Origin: Streptomyces flavidovirens DSM 40150
Lineage (GTDB): Bacteria > Actinomycetota > Actinomycetes > Streptomycetales > Streptomycetaceae
Direction of reading: 5' to 3'
Assembly (NCBI RefSeq): GCF_000429085.1
Contig: NZ_AUBE01000008.1
Span: 124,001 to 188,000 of the forward strand
Length of the DNA: 64,000 nt
Position 1 is the first letter of the stretch, and the number at the start of each line of letters is the position of its first letter. This document shows positions 32,817-41,599 of the stretch, piece after piece. The notes beneath the pieces were generated by a model. That model was not told where the DNA came from. It saw only the letters and a program-made list of their open reading frames with translations, and searched no databases. Position numbers and translations under genes: made by a program.

Positions 32817-34436
32817 TCAGCCGACCAGCTGGTCGTACGCGGGGAGGGTCAGGAAGTCCGCGTAGTCGGCGTCGAGGGAGACGTGCAGCAGCAGGTCGTG
32901 GGCCTGCTGCCACTTGCCGGCCGCGAAGGCCTCCTCGCCGATCTCCGCGCGGATGGCGGCCAGTTCCTCGGCGGCGACCTTGCGGGCCAGCTCCGGGGTC
33001 GCCTTCTCGCCATTCTCGAACACGACGCCCGCGTTGATCCACTGCCAGATCTGCGAGCGGGAGATCTCCGCCGTGGCCGCGTCCTCCATCAGGTTGAAGA
33101 TGGCGACGGCGCCGAGGCCGCGCAGCCACGCCTCGATGTAGCGGGTGCCGACCTGGACGGCGTTGCGCAGGCCCTCATAGGTGGGCCTGGCGTCGAGCGA
33201 GTCGATGGCGATCAGATCACCGGGCGCCACGGAGACGTCCTCGCGCAGGCGGTCCTTCTGGTTCGGCTTGTCGCCGAGCACCGCGTCGAAGGACGCCATC
33301 GCGATCGGGACGAGGTCGGGGTGCGCGACCCAGGAGCCGTCGAAGCCGTCGGCGGCCTCACGGTCCTTGTCGGCCTTGACCTTCTCGAAGGCGACCTTGT
33401 TGACCTCGGGGTCCTTGCGGGACGGGATGAACGCCGCCATGCCGCCGATGGCGTGCGCGCCGCGCTTGTGGCACGTACGGACGAGCAGCTCGGTGTAGGC
33501 GCGCATGAACGGGGCCGTCATCGTCACCGCGTTGCGGTCCGGGAGGACGAACCTGGCTCCGCCGTCACGGAAGTTCTTGACGATGGAGAAGAGGTAGTCC
33601 CAGCGGCCCGCGTTGAGGCCCGCCGCGTGGTCGCGCAGCTCGTAGAGGATCTCCTCCATCTCGTACGCCGCCGTGATCGTCTCGATCAGGACGGTCGCGC
33701 GGACGGTGCCCTGCGGGATCCCGACGTAGTCCTGCGCGAAGACGAAGATCTCGTTCCACAGGCGCGCTTCGAGGTGCGACTCGGTCTTGGGGAGGTAGAA
33801 GTACGGGCCCTTGCCGAGCTCGATGAGCCGCTTGGCGTTGTGGAAGAAGTACAGGCCGAAGTCGACCAGGGCACCCGGCACAGGGCGGCCGTCGAACTGG
33901 AGGTGGCGCTCGTCGAGGTGCCAGCCGCGCGGCCGCATGACGACGGTCGCCAGCTCCCCGGCCGGCTTCAGGGCGTACGTCTTGCCCGACTTCGGGTCGG
34001 TGAAGTCGATACGGCGCTCGTAGGCGTCGATCAGATTGCGCTGGCCGAGGACGACGTTCTCCCAGGTGGGAGCGGACGCGTCCTCGAAGTCGGCGAGCCA
34101 GACCTTCGCGCCCGAGTTCAGGGCGTTGATGGTCATCTTGCGGTCGGTCGGACCGGTGATCTCCACGCGGCGGTCGTTGAGCGCGGCCGGGGCCGGCGCG
34201 ACCTTCCAGTCGCCCTCGCGGATCTGTGCGGTCTCCGGGAGGAAGTCGAGCGTCGACGTGCGGGCGATCTCGGCACGGCGCTCGGCGCGGCGGGCGAGCA
34301 GCTCGTCACGGCGGGGCGTGAACAGTCGGTGCAGCTCGGCCACGAAGGCGAGAGCCGCGTCGGTCAGGACCTCTTCCTGCCTGGGCAGGGGCTCGGCATC
34401 GACGATGGCCAGCGGGGACGGCGCTGGTGCGGACAT
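32817..34436 (-). CDS. aceB: Malate synthase A
   Basis: Condenses glyoxylate with acetyl-CoA to malate, assimilating glyoxylate from allantoin. The 539 residues are a full isoform A. The signature [71 protein letters not shown] and the C-terminal base region [28 protein letters not shown] are intact. AAGGAG lies 10 bases before ATG 34436. The promoter has the same operator as katA and uraD. No isocitrate lyase gene is nearby, in line with glyoxylate coming from ureides. Confidence 0.95.
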   Translation of the reverse strand: MSAPAPSPLAIVDAEPLPRQEEVLTDAALAFVAELHRLFTPRRDELLARRAERRAEIARTSTLDFLPETAQIREGDWKVAPAPAALNDRRVEITGPTDRKMTINALNSGAKVWLADFEDASAPTWENVVLGQRNLIDAYERRIDFTDPKSGKTYALKPAGELATVVMRPRGWHLDERHLQFDGRPVPGALVDFGLYFFHNAKRLIELGKGPYFYLPKTESHLEARLWNEIFVFAQDYVGIPQGTVRATVLIETITAAYEMEEILYELRDHAAGLNAGRWDYLFSIVKNFRDGGARFVLPDRNAVTMTAPFMRAYTELLVRTCHKRGAHAIGGMAAFIPSRKDPEVNKVAFEKVKADKDREAADGFDGSWVAHPDLVPIAMASFDAVLGDKPNQKDRLREDVSVAPGDLIAIDSLDARPTYEGLRNAVQVGTRYIEAWLRGLGAVAIFNLMEDAATAEISRSQIWQWINAGVVFENGEKATPELARKVAAEELAAIRAEIGEEAFAAGKWQQAHDLLLHVSLDADYADFLTLPAYDQLVG

Positions 34437-34564
34437 GAGCTGTCACTCCTTAGGCGGGCGGCGCCTTACGGCCGCCGGGTCGCCTGCGAACGGCACAGCG
34501 TGCCATGGCTCCGAGGTACGGTCGCGGGCGCCGCCGTGTGGTGCAGGGCGCTTCTGACGTGTGG

Positions 34565-34604
34565 ATAGTAGTTTCCTCATGGTGGAACTTCAACGGTCTG
34601 TTGA
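34565..34604 (-). promoter_or_regulatory. aceB promoter with AllR-type operator
   Basis: On the minus strand TTGAAG (34593-34588) is followed by exactly 17 bases and TACTAT (34570-34565). The inverted repeat TCAACG-GTC-TGTTGA (34590-34604, one mismatch) overlaps the -35. Confidence 0.72.
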
Positions 34605-34622
34605 CATCGAGATTCTCTGAGT

Positions 34623-34637
34623 CGACAGAAACTGTCG
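34623..34637. promoter_or_regulatory. Second 6-3-6 inverted repeat upstream of aceB
   Basis: CGACAG-AAA-CTGTCG is perfect and lies 19 bases beyond the aceB operator, close to the 3' end of the MocA-like gene. Its geometry equals the regulon operator, but its sequence differs. Confidence 0.35.
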
Positions 34638-34653
34638 CTCAGTGCCACCTCGG

Positions 34654-35265
34654 TCACTCCAAGTGGAACAGGTCCTCCGGCGTGTCGATGTCGTACGCCT
34701 CGGCCACGTCGCCGCACTCGACGAGCGTGACCGCGCCCTCGTGCTCCTTCAGATAGGCGCGTGCCCCCCGGTCACCCCTCGCAGTCCTCACGATGTCCGC
34801 CCACCGCTCGGCACCGAAGAGCGCCGGATGCCCGCGCCTGCCGCCGTACGCCGCCGCCACGAGGCTCGAAGGCGAGCGGTACGCCGCCACCACCCGGCCC
34901 ACCGCCGCCGGGCCGATCCCCGGCTGATCGACCAGCGAGACGAGCGCGGCCGCAGTGCCCGTACCGGCCAGGGACGCCAGACCGGCCCGCAGCGACGAAC
35001 CCATCCCCTCGTCCCACTCCGGGTTGTCGACCAGCACGCATCCGCTCAGGTCGGCGCGCTCACGCACCTCGGCGGCAGAGGCGCCCAGCACCACGTGCAC
35101 CGGGCCGCAGCCGCCCTCGCGCAGCACCCGTACCGCGTGCTCGACCAGCGGCCGCCCCCGGTACTCCAGCAACGCCTTCGGCCGTCCGCCGAGCCGCCGC
35201 CCGGCGCCGGCCGCGAGCAGCAGCCCCGCGATGCCCGCGGCGCCGCCGTCTCTTGTATGTGCCAT
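34654..35265 (-). CDS. MocA-like nucleotidyltransferase
   Basis: A 203-residue NTP transferase. GLLLAAGAGRRLGGRPKALLEYRGRPLVEH is the nucleotide-binding signature of the MobA/MocA family; VDQPGI supplies the metal-binding Asp and RRGHPALFG the cofactor-site motif. Relatives add cytidylate to molybdopterin for xanthine dehydrogenase-type enzymes, which would fit purine catabolism, though no such enzyme is in the window. ATG 35265 is used; an upstream in-frame ATG at 35283 is possible. Confidence 0.8.
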   Translation of the reverse strand: MAHTRDGGAAGIAGLLLAAGAGRRLGGRPKALLEYRGRPLVEHAVRVLREGGCGPVHVVLGASAAEVRERADLSGCVLVDNPEWDEGMGSSLRAGLASLAGTGTAAALVSLVDQPGIGPAAVGRVVAAYRSPSSLVAAAYGGRRGHPALFGAERWADIVRTARGDRGARAYLKEHEGAVTLVECGDVAEAYDIDTPEDLFHLE

Positions 35266-35344
35266 GGGCTCTGCATACCTCATCGGGACCGGCGCCCGCG
35301 GTCCGTCTCCTTGGATAGGGTGCCGTTCGATATCGGAGCACTGC

Positions 35345-36186
35345 GTGGGAGACCACACGAACGGCACGCGGCCGTGGCTGGCCACCGCTACGTGCCGGGA
35401 CCCTCGCTGGCCGACGCGGTCGTCACCCACGGGGCGCTGCCGACCTCAAACCCTCCAACGTGCTGCTCGCCGCCGACGGCCCCCGCGTCATTGACTTCGG
35501 CATCGCCTACGCCCCCACCCACGTGCCGGCGCACGCCCCGACGTACCCCGGACACCCCCAGCCCCCGAAGAGCCGGGGCAAGGGCCTGCTCGTGGCTCTT
35601 GCCGCCGTGCTGGTCTTCGGCCTCGCGGGGGGCGGCATGGCGTACGCCCTGCTCGCCGATGACGAGAAGCGGACGGCCGGCGGCTCATCACAGGGCGGCG
35701 GGACGTCCGGCGGGGGCGAGGACTCCCCTCAGAACTGGGCCCGAAGGACACCGACCCGAAGGACACCGACCCGAAGCCGGAGGCCAAACCCGACCCCGAG
35801 CCCGCCGGCTTCAAGGGCATCAACCTCACCGCCGGATACCCTTGGGGGACGACGAGGTCCGCCCACAAGTGGGCGAGGACGGATCGTACGAGCTGTCCTA
35901 CGACACCGGCGGCTATCTCGACGCGGAGGCCGAGGGCGGAACGCTGGTGCTGCTCGATCCGGGCCAGCAGGGCTCGCTCGCCGCCTGCCGCGCGGATACC
36001 CGGTTCACCGAAACCGTCTATGTGAACAAACTTTCCAAGGGCCGGCAGGTCTGCGTCACCACGGGCACCGGACACATGGGCCTCGTGACGGTCCAGGGTT
36101 TCTCGGCCGAGGACTCGCCCAGTACGTACCTGACGCTGGACGTGACCGTCTGGCGCAACGCCGTCAACTCCCGCTCGAACAGCTGA
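35345..36186 (+). pseudogene. Serine/threonine protein kinase remnant (frameshifts and deletions)
   Basis: Recognisable PknB-type pieces occur in three frames: RPWLAT in frame 2, VPGPSLADAVVTHGALP in frame 1, DLKPSNVLLAADGPRVIDFGIA (catalytic and DFG segments) in frame 0, followed by a membrane helix LLVALAAVLVFGLAGGGMAYALL. An Asp/Lys/Pro stretch and GFKGINLTAGYPW then appear in frame 2, and the C-terminal sensor-like domain to TGA 36186 is in frame 1. The Gly-rich loop lobe, helix D-E and most of the C-lobe are missing. A 15-bp tandem repeat near 35742-35771 marks one slip site. Confidence 0.82.
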
Positions 36187-36320
36187 ACCGGGGTCAAGTG
36201 GCGGAGCGCCCTCCGATTGGCGTTAACTGGCCCCGGCTCCTGTGTACGGCGTCCGACCAACGGCGTGCGGGGCTCAATCACTGGCAGGACCTGCACGTGG
36301 CCGTGCGAGGGGGAGAGACC

Positions 36321-36629
36321 TTGTTGAGAAGTGTGGAACAAAGGTGCGTGACCGGTAACGGCGAGGATGCGCGAGTGACGGAGCTGCGTGCTGCCGTCTC
36401 GCGGCTGCGCCGTGAACTGGCCGCGCATCCCGCCGAACTGCCCGACCGGGGGGTCGCGGAAGACGAACTGGCGTCGCTGCACGCCATGGCGCTCGGCGAC
36501 GCACCCGAGATCATGCGGCTGCGGCGCTCGCTGCTGCTGGTCGCGGGTTCGGTCGGCTCGGTCAGCGCGCTGGCGGAAGCGCTGACACAGGTACGCAAGG
36601 CGGTCGAGCTCTTCGGGCGCGGCGCCTGA
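36321..36629 (+). CDS. Small DUF5955-like protein
   Basis: A 102-residue cytoplasmic protein, mostly helical with heptad-like Leu/Ala spacing (VTELRAAVSRLRRELAAHP, ALAEALTQVRKAVELF). It resembles the Streptomyces DUF5955 family from memory. TTG 36321 is the likely start because GGGGAG lies 5 bases before it; the track could also begin at the next TTG. The function is unknown. It converges on the response-regulator gene. Confidence 0.6.
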   Translation: MLRSVEQRCVTGNGEDARVTELRAAVSRLRRELAAHPAELPDRGVAEDELASLHAMALGDAPEIMRLRRSLLLVAGSVGSVSALAEALTQVRKAVELFGRGA

Positions 36630-36659
36630 CGGTGAGCGGCGCCTGACGGTGTGCGGCGG

Positions 36660-37304
36660 TCACCGCCGGATGAGCCGGCGGACCGTCGCCGCCGCGACCG
36701 CGGAGGTACGCGAGTCCACGCCCAACTTGGCGTAGATGTGCACCAGATGGGTCTTGACCGTCGCCTGGCTGAGGAAGAGCTGTTTGCTGATCTGCTGGTT
36801 CGACAGACCGTCTCCGACCAGTTGGAGTACCTCCAGTTCGCGCCGGGTCAGTGCCTGGGCGGGTGTCCGCATCCGGTCCATCAGCCGGTGCGCGACGGCC
36901 GGCGCCAGCGCGGACTGCCCGGCCGCGGCCGTGCGTACGGCGCCCGACAGCTCCTCCGGCGGCGCGTCCTTGAGCAGATAGCCGCTCGCGCCCGCCTCCA
37001 CCGCCGCCAGGATGTCGGCGTCCGTGTCGTACGTCGTCAGGACGAGCACCCTGGGTGCCCCGGTCCGCGCGGTGATCGCCGCGGTCGCTTCGCAGCCGTG
37101 CATCCGGCCCGGCCCGAACTGCAGGTCCATCAGTACGACGTCGAAGTCGTCCGCCGCCGCGAGCTCCACCGCCCGCTCGGCCGTCGCCGCCTCCGCGACG
37201 ACGACGAAGTCCTCCTCGGTATCGAGTACGGCGCGCAGACCCGCCCGTACGACGGGATGGTCGTCGGCCAGCAGCAGGCGCACGGGCGCGCCGGGGCGGG
37301 TCAC
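36660..37304 (-). CDS. NarL/LuxR-family response regulator
   Basis: A 214-residue regulator. The receiver domain has the acidic pair in LLLADDHPVV, the phospho-accepting Asp in VVLMDLQFG and Lys in YLLKDAPP. The C-terminal LuxR helix-turn-helix is ALTRRELEVLQLVGDGLSNQQISKQLFLSQATVKTHLVHIYAKLGV. GTG 37304 overlaps the kinase stop (GTGA). It pairs with the upstream kinase and probably controls the divergent ABC exporter through the repeat at 38589-38604. Confidence 0.92.
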   Translation of the reverse strand: MTRPGAPVRLLLADDHPVVRAGLRAVLDTEEDFVVVAEAATAERAVELAAADDFDVVLMDLQFGPGRMHGCEATAAITARTGAPRVLVLTTYDTDADILAAVEAGASGYLLKDAPPEELSGAVRTAAAGQSALAPAVAHRLMDRMRTPAQALTRRELEVLQLVGDGLSNQQISKQLFLSQATVKTHLVHIYAKLGVDSRTSAVAAATVRRLIRR

Positions 37305-38551
37305 GCGCGGTCTCCGGGGTCCGCGGACGGCAGGGGCAGGGTGATCGCCACGGCCGTGCCCTGTCCGGGCGCGGACTCGACGCTCAGCGTGCCGCCGAGC
37401 GAACGCGCCCGCGAGCGCATCGCGGGCAGGCCGAAACCGCCGCCCTCGCGCAGGCCGGGGGCCAAGGGGTCGAAGCCCTCGCCGTCGTCCACGACGTCCA
37501 GCGCCACCGAGGTCTCCATGAAGCTGAGGGTGATCTCGGCGCGTGCCGCACGCGCGTGCCGCACCGTGTTGGCGAGCGCGGACTGGGCGACGCGCAGCAG
37601 GGCCACCTCGTACGCGGTGGGCAACGGCACCGGCGTACCGCTCACACCGAACCGCACAGCGGGCGCCGGGGTCGCCGCGCACAACCGCTCCAGTGCGGCG
37701 GCCAGCGAGCCCTGCTCCAGGCCGGGCGGGGTCAGCGCCTGTACGAAACGGCGTGCCTCGGCGAGGTTGTCCTGCGCCGCCTCCCGCGCCCGCCGGACAT
37801 GGGCGGCGGCCGGAGCGCCGACGGGCAGCGTCCGTTCGGCGGCGCGCAGGAGGAGCTGGATGCTGGACAGGCCCTGGGCGAGCGTGTCGTGGATCTCGCG
37901 GGCCAGCCGCTCGCGCTCGGCCAGCGTCCCGGCCGTGCGTTCGGCGGCGGCGAGATCCTCACGGGCCGCGAGCAGCTCGTCGATGAGTTCGCGGCGCCGT
38001 TCGCTCTCCCGGTACAGCGCCTGGTAGCCGAGGACCGTCGCGACGGCGACGGCGGCGCCGAGCAGCGGCCCGAGGAACGAGCCCGGCGTCACCGCCGGCC
38101 CGTGCAGCACGAAGCCGGCGATGGCGGCGGCCGCCGTCGCGGCGACCGCGGTCAGGCCCCAGCGCATCGGCAGCAGATGCAGCTGGAGGAAGTAGAGGGG
38201 GAACGCCGCCCACAGCCCGTCGCGGGACAGGCCCAGAAGTATCAGCCAGGCGAGGCCCAGGGCGGCGAGCCAGACGGCGGCAGCCCTGGGCGAGCGGTCG
38301 ACGGCCGGGCTCAGGGCCCCGACGGTGTAGACGACGGCCGTCGTGAGGGCCGCGAGCACCACGGCGCTCGCGTGCGGGGCGTCGTCGGCCACGGCCTTCA
38401 CGGCGGCGAGCGCGATCAGCCCGCCGAGCAGCGCGTGCAGGCACAGACGCAGGGCGCGCAGCACGGGAGTGAGAGGACGCGAGGCGGGAGAGGAAGCGTG
38501 CGGGGGCGAACCGGGCAGGGAGGAGCGGGGAAGAGAGGGGGTGAGGTCCAT
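37301..38551 (-). CDS. NarL-type sensor histidine kinase
   Basis: A 416-residue membrane kinase with about five or six helices in the first 200 residues (no large sensor loop, as in DesK/LiaS-like kinases). The phosphoacceptor region ERERLAREIHDTLAQGLSSIQLLLRAAER carries the His, and VDDGEGFDPLAPG...GGFGLPAMRSRARSLGGTLSV is the ATP-binding domain. TACGCT ends 9 bases before ATG 38551. Co-oriented with its regulator and divergent from an ABC exporter, a common arrangement for antibiotic or membrane-stress sensing. Confidence 0.9.
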   Translation of the reverse strand: MDLTPSLPRSSLPGSPPHASSPASRPLTPVLRALRLCLHALLGGLIALAAVKAVADDAPHASAVVLAALTTAVVYTVGALSPAVDRSPRAAAVWLAALGLAWLILLGLSRDGLWAAFPLYFLQLHLLPMRWGLTAVAATAAAAIAGFVLHGPAVTPGSFLGPLLGAAVAVATVLGYQALYRESERRRELIDELLAAREDLAAAERTAGTLAERERLAREIHDTLAQGLSSIQLLLRAAERTLPVGAPAAAHVRRAREAAQDNLAEARRFVQALTPPGLEQGSLAAALERLCAATPAPAVRFGVSGTPVPLPTAYEVALLRVAQSALANTVRHARAARAEITLSFMETSVALDVVDDGEGFDPLAPGLREGGGFGLPAMRSRARSLGGTLSVESAPGQGTAVAITLPLPSADPGDRA

Positions 38552-38588
38552 GGCGTTGCCAGCGTAGGGCTACGGCGCCGTTGCCCGG

Positions 38589-38604
38589 TCAATCAAAAGA
38601 TTGA
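38589..38604. promoter_or_regulatory. Operator-like inverted repeat between kinase and exporter genes
   Basis: TCAATC-AAAA-GATTGA is a perfect 6-4-6 repeat in the 110-base divergent region. It is a candidate target for the adjacent NarL-type regulator. Confidence 0.5.
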
Positions 38605-38661
38605 TGTCGCGCCGTTCCGTGGCGCGATGTTTTCGTGCGTCTCCGGGGCCAGGCTGGAATT

Positions 38662-39744
38662 ATGTTTGTCGCATGGAGAGACCTCCGGTTCGCCAAGGGC
38701 CGGTTCGCGCTCATGGGCACGGTCGTGGTGCTGATCACGCTGCTCGTCGGGCTGCTGTCCGGCCTCACCGCCGGACTGGCCAGGGACAACACCTCGGCCA
38801 TCACCTCGCTGCCGGCCGACCGGCTGGCCTTTGACCGGCCGCCCGAGGGGCAGGAGGTGTCGTTCACGAATTCCGTGGTCACCGAGAGCGCCTGGCGGGA
38901 GTGGGCCCGCCGGCCCGGCATCACCGCCGCCGAGCCGCTGGGCATCCGTACGACCAACGCGCGGGCGGGGGACCGGACGGCCGCCGTGTCGGTGTTCGGC
39001 GTCGAGCCCGGTTCGGGGCCGGCGCCGGCCGTCGAGGGCTTCCGGTCCGGGCGGGCCGTGCTGTCCGTGGGGGCGGCCGAGGAGCTGGGCGCGGGGCCCG
39101 GCGACAAGGTGAGGATCGGCGGCGTGGAGGAGACCGTCGCCGCCGTCGCAGGCGAGGACTCGTACAGCCACACGCCGGTGGTGTGGACTTCGCTCGACGA
39201 CTGGCAGCGGCTCGCCGCCGTCGGCCCCGGTACGGAGCGGCAGGCCACCGTGGTCGCCCTGACCACCGGCGAAGGCGCGGACCTCGCGGCGGGCGACGAG
39301 GCGGCGGGCACCGAGGTCCGCACCATCGACGGCTCGCTGAGCGCCCTCGCCGCCTACGAGGCGGAGAACAGCTCGCTCCAGCTGATGCGCGGCTCCCTCT
39401 TCGTCATCTCGGCGCTCGTCGTCGGTGCGTTCTTCACCGTCTGGACGATCCAGCGCAGCGGTGACATCGCGGTCCTCAAGGCGCTGGGCGCCTCCACGCC
39501 GTACCTGCTGCGCGACGCGCTCGGCCAGGCCGTCCTGATGCTCTGCGCCGGTACGTTCCTGGGCACCGCACTCGCCACGCTGATCGGCACAGTCGTCGCC
39601 GGGGAGGTCCCGTTCGTACTCGAACCGGCGACGCTGCTCGTCCCGGCCGCCGTCATGGTCGCCCTCGGGACGGCCGGCGCCGCACTCTCTGTGCGGCGCA
39701 TCACCGCCGTCGATCCCCTCGTCGCACTCGGGAGCGCCCGATGA
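38662..39744 (+). CDS. ABC exporter permease (FtsX/SalY type)
   Basis: A 360-residue membrane protein. One helix at about 18-40, an extracytoplasmic domain of about 200 residues, and three C-terminal FtsX helices with TVWTIQRSGDIAVLKALGASTPYLLRDALGQ. The end VRRITAVDPLVALGSAR is typical. ATG 38662 lies 6 bases after CAGGCT, a possible -10, suggesting a leaderless start. Its stop overlaps the ATPase gene (ATGA). Probably exports a membrane-active compound or removes lipids. Confidence 0.88.
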   Translation: MFVAWRDLRFAKGRFALMGTVVVLITLLVGLLSGLTAGLARDNTSAITSLPADRLAFDRPPEGQEVSFTNSVVTESAWREWARRPGITAAEPLGIRTTNARAGDRTAAVSVFGVEPGSGPAPAVEGFRSGRAVLSVGAAEELGAGPGDKVRIGGVEETVAAVAGEDSYSHTPVVWTSLDDWQRLAAVGPGTERQATVVALTTGEGADLAAGDEAAGTEVRTIDGSLSALAAYEAENSSLQLMRGSLFVISALVVGAFFTVWTIQRSGDIAVLKALGASTPYLLRDALGQAVLMLCAGTFLGTALATLIGTVVAGEVPFVLEPATLLVPAAVMVALGTAGAALSVRRITAVDPLVALGSAR

Positions 39745-40424
39745 CCCTGTCCCTCACCGGCGTGACCCTCACCTATCCCGACGGCGACTCCTGCCTGACC
39801 GCTCTCGACGACATCGCTCTGGAGGTCGCCGCGGGCACGCTGACCGCCGTCGTCGGACCGTCCGGCTCCGGCAAGTCCAGCCTGCTGGCGGTCGCGGCGA
39901 CGCTCGTCTCACCGGACCGGGGAAGGGTCGTCGTCGACGGTACGGACACGGGCCCCCTGAGCCGGGCCGCCAGAGCGGAGCTGCGGCGGACGCGCATCGG
40001 CATCGTCTTCCAGCAGCCGAACCTGCTGCCGTCCCTCACCGCCGCCGAGCAGCTCCAGGTGATGGCGCACCTGTCGGGACGCGCGCCGCGTCAGGCACGT
40101 GACCGGGCGGGGGAGTTGCTGGACGCGGTGGGACTCGCGGACCGGGCCGGCCGCCGCCCGCACCAGCTGTCCGTCGGTCAGCGCCAGCGGGTCAACATCG
40201 CCCGCGCGCTGATGAACGAGCCGGCGGTCCTGCTGGTCGACGAGCCGACCAGCGCCCTCGACCACGAGCGGGGCGCGGCCGTACTCGACCTGCTCGTCAC
40301 GCTGACGCGCGAGCGCGGCACGGCGACGGTCCTGGTCACCCACGACCGCACGCACCTGGAGCGGATGGACGCCGTGGTGACGATGACGGACGGCCGCCTC
40401 TCGGCCGCCGCCCCACCGGTCTGA
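39741..40424 (+). CDS. ABC exporter ATP-binding protein
   Basis: A 227-residue LolD-like ATPase partner of the upstream permease. Walker A is GPSGSGKSS, the Q-loop IVFQQPNLL, Walker B VLLVDEPTSALD and the switch His VLVTHDR. The signature reads LSVGQRQR with Val in place of the usual Gly. ATG 39741 overlaps the permease stop. It ends convergently with allR, 43 bases away. Confidence 0.9.
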   Translation: MTLSLTGVTLTYPDGDSCLTALDDIALEVAAGTLTAVVGPSGSGKSSLLAVAATLVSPDRGRVVVDGTDTGPLSRAARAELRRTRIGIVFQQPNLLPSLTAAEQLQVMAHLSGRAPRQARDRAGELLDAVGLADRAGRRPHQLSVGQRQRVNIARALMNEPAVLLVDEPTSALDHERGAAVLDLLVTLTRERGTATVLVTHDRTHLERMDAVVTMTDGRLSAAAPPV

Positions 40425-40442
40425 CGCGGGGCCGCGTACTCG

Positions 40443-40489
40443 CTCAGCCCTGCGTGCCGTTGCTCGCTCAGCCCTGTGTGCCGTTGTTG
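40443..40489. repeat. 24-bp tandem duplication over the allR stop codon
   Basis: Two copies of a 24-base unit (from 40443 and from 40467, three differences) include the last codons and stop of allR, so an NGTQG-stop coding copy is repeated behind the real stop. Confidence 0.6.
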
Positions 40490-41268
40490 GTGAGCACGAC
40501 CGACAGGTCCTGGGCGACTTCCTGGAGTATCGGGACGATCTTCTCGGTCGCCGCCTCCGTCACGCGGCCCGCCGGCCCGGAGATGGAGATGGCCGCGGCG
40601 GTCGGGGAGTGGGGCACCGGGACCGCCAGGCAGCGGACGCCGATCTCCTGCTCGCCGTCGTCCACGGCGTAACCGGCCCTGCGGACCTGCGCCAGGGCGT
40701 CCAGGAAGCCCTCGGGCGTGGTGATCGTCTTCTCGGTGGCGGTCGGCATGCCGGTACGGGCGAGCAGTGCGCGCACCTCCTCCGGCGGGGTGTGCGCGAG
40801 CAGCGCCTTGCCGACGCCCGTGGAGTGCGGAAGGACCCGGCGGCCGACCTCGGTGAACATCCGCATCGAGTGCTTCGAGGGCACCTGCGCGACGTACACG
40901 ATCTCGTCGCCGTCGAGCAGCGCCATGTTCGCGGTCTCGCCGGTCTCCTCGACCAGGCGCGCGAGGTACGGGCGGGCCCAGGTGCCGAGCAGTCGGGACG
41001 CGCTCTCGCCGAGGCGGATCAGGCGCGGGCCGAGCGAGTAGCGCCGGTTCGTCTGCTGGCGTACGTAACCGCAGGCGACCAGGGTGCGCATCAGGCGGTG
41101 GATCGTCGGCAGCGGCAGACCGCTGCTGGCCGAGAGCTCGCTGAGGCCGACCTCGCCGCCCGCGTCGGCCATCCGCTCCAGCAGGTCGAAGGCGCGCTCA
41201 AGGGACTGCACACCACCGGTGGGCGCAGCGGTTTTGGAAGCGTCGGTGGTGGCGTTGGACGACGGCAC
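40468..41268 (-). CDS. allR: IclR-family repressor of the allantoin/glyoxylate regulon
   Basis: A 266-residue regulator. The N-terminal winged helix (VQSLERAFDLLERMADAGGEVGLSELSASSGLPLPTIHRLMRTLVACGYV) and the IclR effector domain (ETANMALLDGDEIVYVAQVPS, STGVGKALLAH, GVRCLAVPV) are complete. It is divergent from allantoinase. In S. coelicolor the AllR orthologue represses allantoin genes and is released by allantoate-type ligands; here the naming rests on that synteny. I chose GTG 41268 because AAAGGA lies 8 bases upstream; ATG 41298 has none. It is the best candidate to bind the TCAACA-N3-TGTTGA operators. Confidence 0.85.
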   Translation of the reverse strand: MPSSNATTDASKTAAPTGGVQSLERAFDLLERMADAGGEVGLSELSASSGLPLPTIHRLMRTLVACGYVRQQTNRRYSLGPRLIRLGESASRLLGTWARPYLARLVEETGETANMALLDGDEIVYVAQVPSKHSMRMFTEVGRRVLPHSTGVGKALLAHTPPEEVRALLARTGMPTATEKTITTPEGFLDALAQVRRAGYAVDDGEQEIGVRCLAVPVPHSPTAAAISISGPAGRVTEAATEKIVPILQEVAQDLSVVLTNNGTQG

Positions 41269-41453
41269 GTCAACGGTCCTTTCGAGGCGGATGGGCAAGG
41301 CAGCAGCCTACCCGCCGCGTGCGTGGAGCACACGGCCTGCGTCAGCACGTCTGTGCCGGTCAGAGGGGTGTTTGTCCCTGTGTCGGCGGTCACTCCCAAG
41401 GCCGTCCCGCCCTGCCCCTGTGTGTTGCGACGTTCTGCTGCATGAAATTCTAC

Positions 41454-41468
41454 TTCCACTTTGTGGAA
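41454..41468. promoter_or_regulatory. IclR-type inverted repeat in the allR-allB gap
   Basis: TTCCAC-TTT-GTGGAA is a perfect 6-3-6 repeat, 186 bases upstream of allR and 88 bases from the allB operator. It resembles the TTCC..GGAA elements at hyi, and could serve autoregulation of allR. Confidence 0.5.
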
Positions 41469-41524
41469 AGCTCTAAGGAGTTCCCGTCCTGGAGGTGCGC
41501 AGGCCGTACGGGGCGGGGAGGGTC

Positions 41525-41572
41525 TTGACTGGCCGGACCCCGAAGTGAAGACTCCTTCAACAGTTCGTTGAA
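41525..41572 (+). promoter_or_regulatory. allB promoter and AllR-type operator
   Basis: TTGACT (41525-41530) and AAGACT (41548-41553) are 17 bases apart. The repeat TTCAACA-GTT-CGTTGAA (41556-41572; the innermost pair mismatched) lies just downstream, over the expected transcription start and 28 bases before the allB start. Confidence 0.6.
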
Positions 41573-41599
41573 TTTCTCTGTATGGAAGTGAGGGACAGG

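Noticed and set aside
34642..36186. 514-residue plus-strand ORF read as one protein
   Set aside because: It is antisense to the MocA-like gene at first and then passes through pieces of the kinase remnant.
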